Origin: Pohlia nutans
Taxonomy: Eukaryota > Streptophyta > Bryopsida > Bryales > Mniaceae
Length of the DNA: 64,000 nt
NCBI GenBank assembly: GCA_022496805.1
Contig: CM040104.1
Coordinates: 6,609,650 to 6,673,649, forward strand
Direction: 5' to 3'
In this document: piece after piece, positions 62,165 to 64,000 of the stretch
Layout of the letters: every line of letters starts with the position of its first letter
How positions within the stretch are numbered: the stretch's first letter is position 1
Translations under genes and position numbers: made by a program
Notes under the pieces: generated by a model
Database searches by the model: none
What the model saw: only the letters and a program-made list of their open reading frames with translations
Told to the model about the DNA's origin: nothing

Positions 62165-62940
62165 GTCTATGTACCTCGCCGTCACAAAAAACTTCACTAA
62201 AAACCCCGCAATTGATGCAATACCCTAGCCCTAATCTCAACGAAACGAAATCTCACAATGAAACTCAAAACGTCGCCGAAAATCACTCACAAACCAATTC
62301 AAAAAAATTCACTGCACCGAAAAATTCTCGAAATCAATCTTTCTGTACCTCGCCGTCACAACCTCACAAAAAATATCCCTCAATCGATGCAATGCTGCAA
62401 CCCTAATCTCAACAAAACCTCACAACGAAACTCAAAAGTCACCGAAAATCTCCCAAGAACCAATTCAAAAAATTTCACTGCACCGAAAAGTTCTCAAAAT
62501 CAATCCTTCCAATGCGCTCCGGACGATTGACGAAGAACGTTCCAGACGCCATATGTGCATCGCCATGTCTATGTACCTCGCCGTCACAACCTCACAAAAA
62601 ATATCCCTCGCTTGATGCAATGCCCTAACACTAATCTCAACAAAACCTCGCAACGAAACTCAAAAAGTCACTGAAAATCTCCCAAGGACCAATTCAAAAA
62701 AATTCACCGCACCGAAAAGTCCTCGAAACCAATCCTTCCAATGCCACAGACGCCGAATGGTGTTGCAGAGTTTGGTAACTTCCTCACAAAAAGAATCCCT
62801 CAATCGATGCAATGCCGCAACCCTAATCTCAACAAAACCTCAAAACGAAACTCAAAAGTCACCGAAAATCTCCCAAGAACCAATTCAGAAAAATCACTGC
62901 ACCTAAAAGTTCTCGGAATCAATCCTTCCAATGCCACAGA
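62107..62940. repeat. Tandem promoter repeats upstream of PDH E1-alpha
   Basis: A unit of about 160 bp ('gatgcaatgcNNcaaccct', 'aatctcaacaaaacctca', 'ccgaaaatctcccaagaa') occurs four times at about 62179, 62354, 62582 and 62778. The first 80 bp of PDH coding exon 1 with its ATG context is copied at 62514–62590, giving a minus-strand decoy start MAMHIWR at 62566. Confidence 0.8.
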
Positions 62941-63106
62941 CGCCGGCTACAAATGGTTTTGCAACGCCGCACACTCAAATCTCACCGAAAAGCTGCCAGA
63001 AATTTATTCAAAAAAATTCACCTGCTCACAAAATCAATCTCACAGACACCGGCAGCATATGACATCGCGGATTTTGGTAGCACACTGAAAATCCACCGAG
63101 GTTTCC

Positions 63107-63350
63107 GCAAAAAGTCCCAATTCACTGAAAAATTCTCGCCTGCTCATCTTTGCAATGCCACGGCTACCATGTCAACAAAATCTCACACCGGCGATTGTAG
63201 CACACTCAGTTCTACGATTCTAAAACGTTCACAGAAAAATCTACGCAGAAAGTCCCAATTCACTGAAAATTTCTGCCCTGCTCATATTTGCAATGCCACG
63301 GCTACCATTTCAACAAAATCGCACACCGGCGATTGTAGTACACGCAACTC
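63107..63350. repeat. Two ~140-bp direct repeats in the shared promoter region
   Basis: 'aaagtcccaattcactgaaa', 'tttgcaatgccacggctacc' and 'aaaatcNcacaccggcgatt' occur in the same order at about 63113 and 63252. Confidence 0.8.
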
Positions 63351-63576
63351 AGAAACTTCACAGAAAAATCTACTGGAGAGTTCATTCAAATTCTCGCTTC
63401 AACGACAAGTCCTTTTAGATGTGGAATCAAAGAGCATAGCTGTGGAATTGATGAGCGAAAAATTACAGATAGCACGAAGCGGTGTCGTTCCCAAAGGCTG
63501 AAGCGGACTGAGCCTAAGGTGGACGAATGAAATATACTTCATCCATTGGATGAACACTTCTGTTCGTCAGTTGTAA

Positions 63577-63585
63577 TTAGGGTTT
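63577..63585 (+). promoter_or_regulatory. Telo-box upstream of RPS24
   Basis: TTAGGGTTT, 82 bp before the ATG at 63667. A typical element of plant ribosomal protein promoters. Confidence 0.6.
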
Positions 63586-63666
63586 GGGGCCGCCTAAGAG
63601 CAACTCTGGGCTCATTTTCTTGTCTCTTTTCTCAGCGTGCATCTTCTGCTTCTCCGGTTCGCAGCG

Positions 63667-64000
63667 ATGGCGGAAAAGGCGTGCACCGTGCGTACCAGGA
63701 AGTTCATGACCAATCGGCTCTTGGCCCGCAAGCAGTTCGTAAGCACCAGATTTCCATTGCGTTTGAATTACAACCCCGCGTATTTGGGGGTTTAGGGTTT
63801 GGGGTTTGGCCGGATGTTCTTTCTGACGATAGCATGGCTATGGACTGCAGGTCATTGACGTTTTGCACCCGGGCCGCGCGAATGTGTCTAAGGTGAGCTG
63901 CGTTGCACGCTGGTTTTTTCGTGGCAGAAATACTTTTAGGTTACAGTTTTTTTTTTTTAAGTTGTTTTTTTGAGGTTCGAATCGGTTGCCACAGGCTGAA
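63667..64000 (+). CDS. RPS24: 40S ribosomal protein S24 (first two exons; continues beyond window)
   Basis: Exon 1 is 63667–63738: 24 codons beginning [20 protein letters not shown], then GTAAGC. Exon 2 is 63851–63892 after [20 protein letters not shown], then GTGAGC. This is the strongly conserved start of eS24, a small-subunit protein; the rest lies to the right of the window. The ATG context GCAGCGATGGCG suits plants. A telo-box lies 82 bp upstream and a second AGGGTTT run occurs in intron 1 (about 63791–63803). It is divergent from PDH E1-alpha, with 1.5 kb of repeat-rich DNA between the two starts. Confidence 0.95.

Noticed and set aside
62258..63501. Several plus-strand frames between PDH E1-alpha and RPS24
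   Set aside because: They follow the tandem promoter repeats; the repeated peptides only mirror the repeated DNA and have no recognisable domain.

Overview
The window looks like nuclear DNA of a land plant. The evidence is spliced genes with GT–AG introns, plant telo-boxes (AGGGTTT) upstream of ribosome-related genes, plant-type receptor-kinase domains, a plant mitochondrial pyruvate dehydrogenase E1-alpha, and a plant-only uncharacterised small protein family. Long AT-rich introns, a moss/lycophyte-like kinase style and an intact Tc1 transposon suggest a non-seed plant, but that is inference. All coordinates come from reading the sequence by eye; splice joins were checked for reading phase.

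Layout. 1–11.7 kb: a large head-to-head inverted duplication of a gene coding for two kinase domains in a row (kinase, then pseudokinase). Each arm has decayed separately. The left arm has a stop in the glycine loop, a net 14-bp frameshifting insertion, a 351-bp in-frame deletion and a stop at the second HRD. The right arm keeps an intact first kinase, but a complete Tc1 element (TA duplications, intact DD34E transposase) splits its second domain. 13.1–24.6 kb: a small Lys-rich protein gene, a complete nine-exon DEAD-box helicase (DDX10/Dbp4 type, 868 aa) and a broken duplicate of the small gene on its far side. 28.9–32.9 kb: a GC-rich promoter-like stretch, a repeat-rich leader and a 641-aa membrane protein of unknown family. 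35.9–37.4 kb: a small conserved plant gene. 38–50 kb: gene-poor, with a ~660-bp perfect GATA tract and a 5.4-kb composite built of palindromic tandem units. 50.6–62.2 kb: a nine-exon PDH E1-alpha gene (417 aa) whose introns are packed with miniature elements. 63.7 kb to the end: the first two exons of ribosomal protein S24, divergent from PDH E1-alpha.

The most unusual signal is a set of at least 14 miniature elements of several unrelated internal sequences that share one terminal rule: TTAA, then CCC(C)TAAA-like ends. Neighbouring copies share a single TTAA, and one copy sits in a tandem array whose neighbouring unit shows the empty TTAA site. This is the signature of piggyBac-type transposition, a superfamily rarely reported from land plants.

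The housekeeping genes form two themes: ribosome production (helicase, S24, perhaps the small Lys-rich protein; telo-boxes on two of them) and mitochondrial carbon entry (PDH E1-alpha). Most of the rest is transposon sediment.
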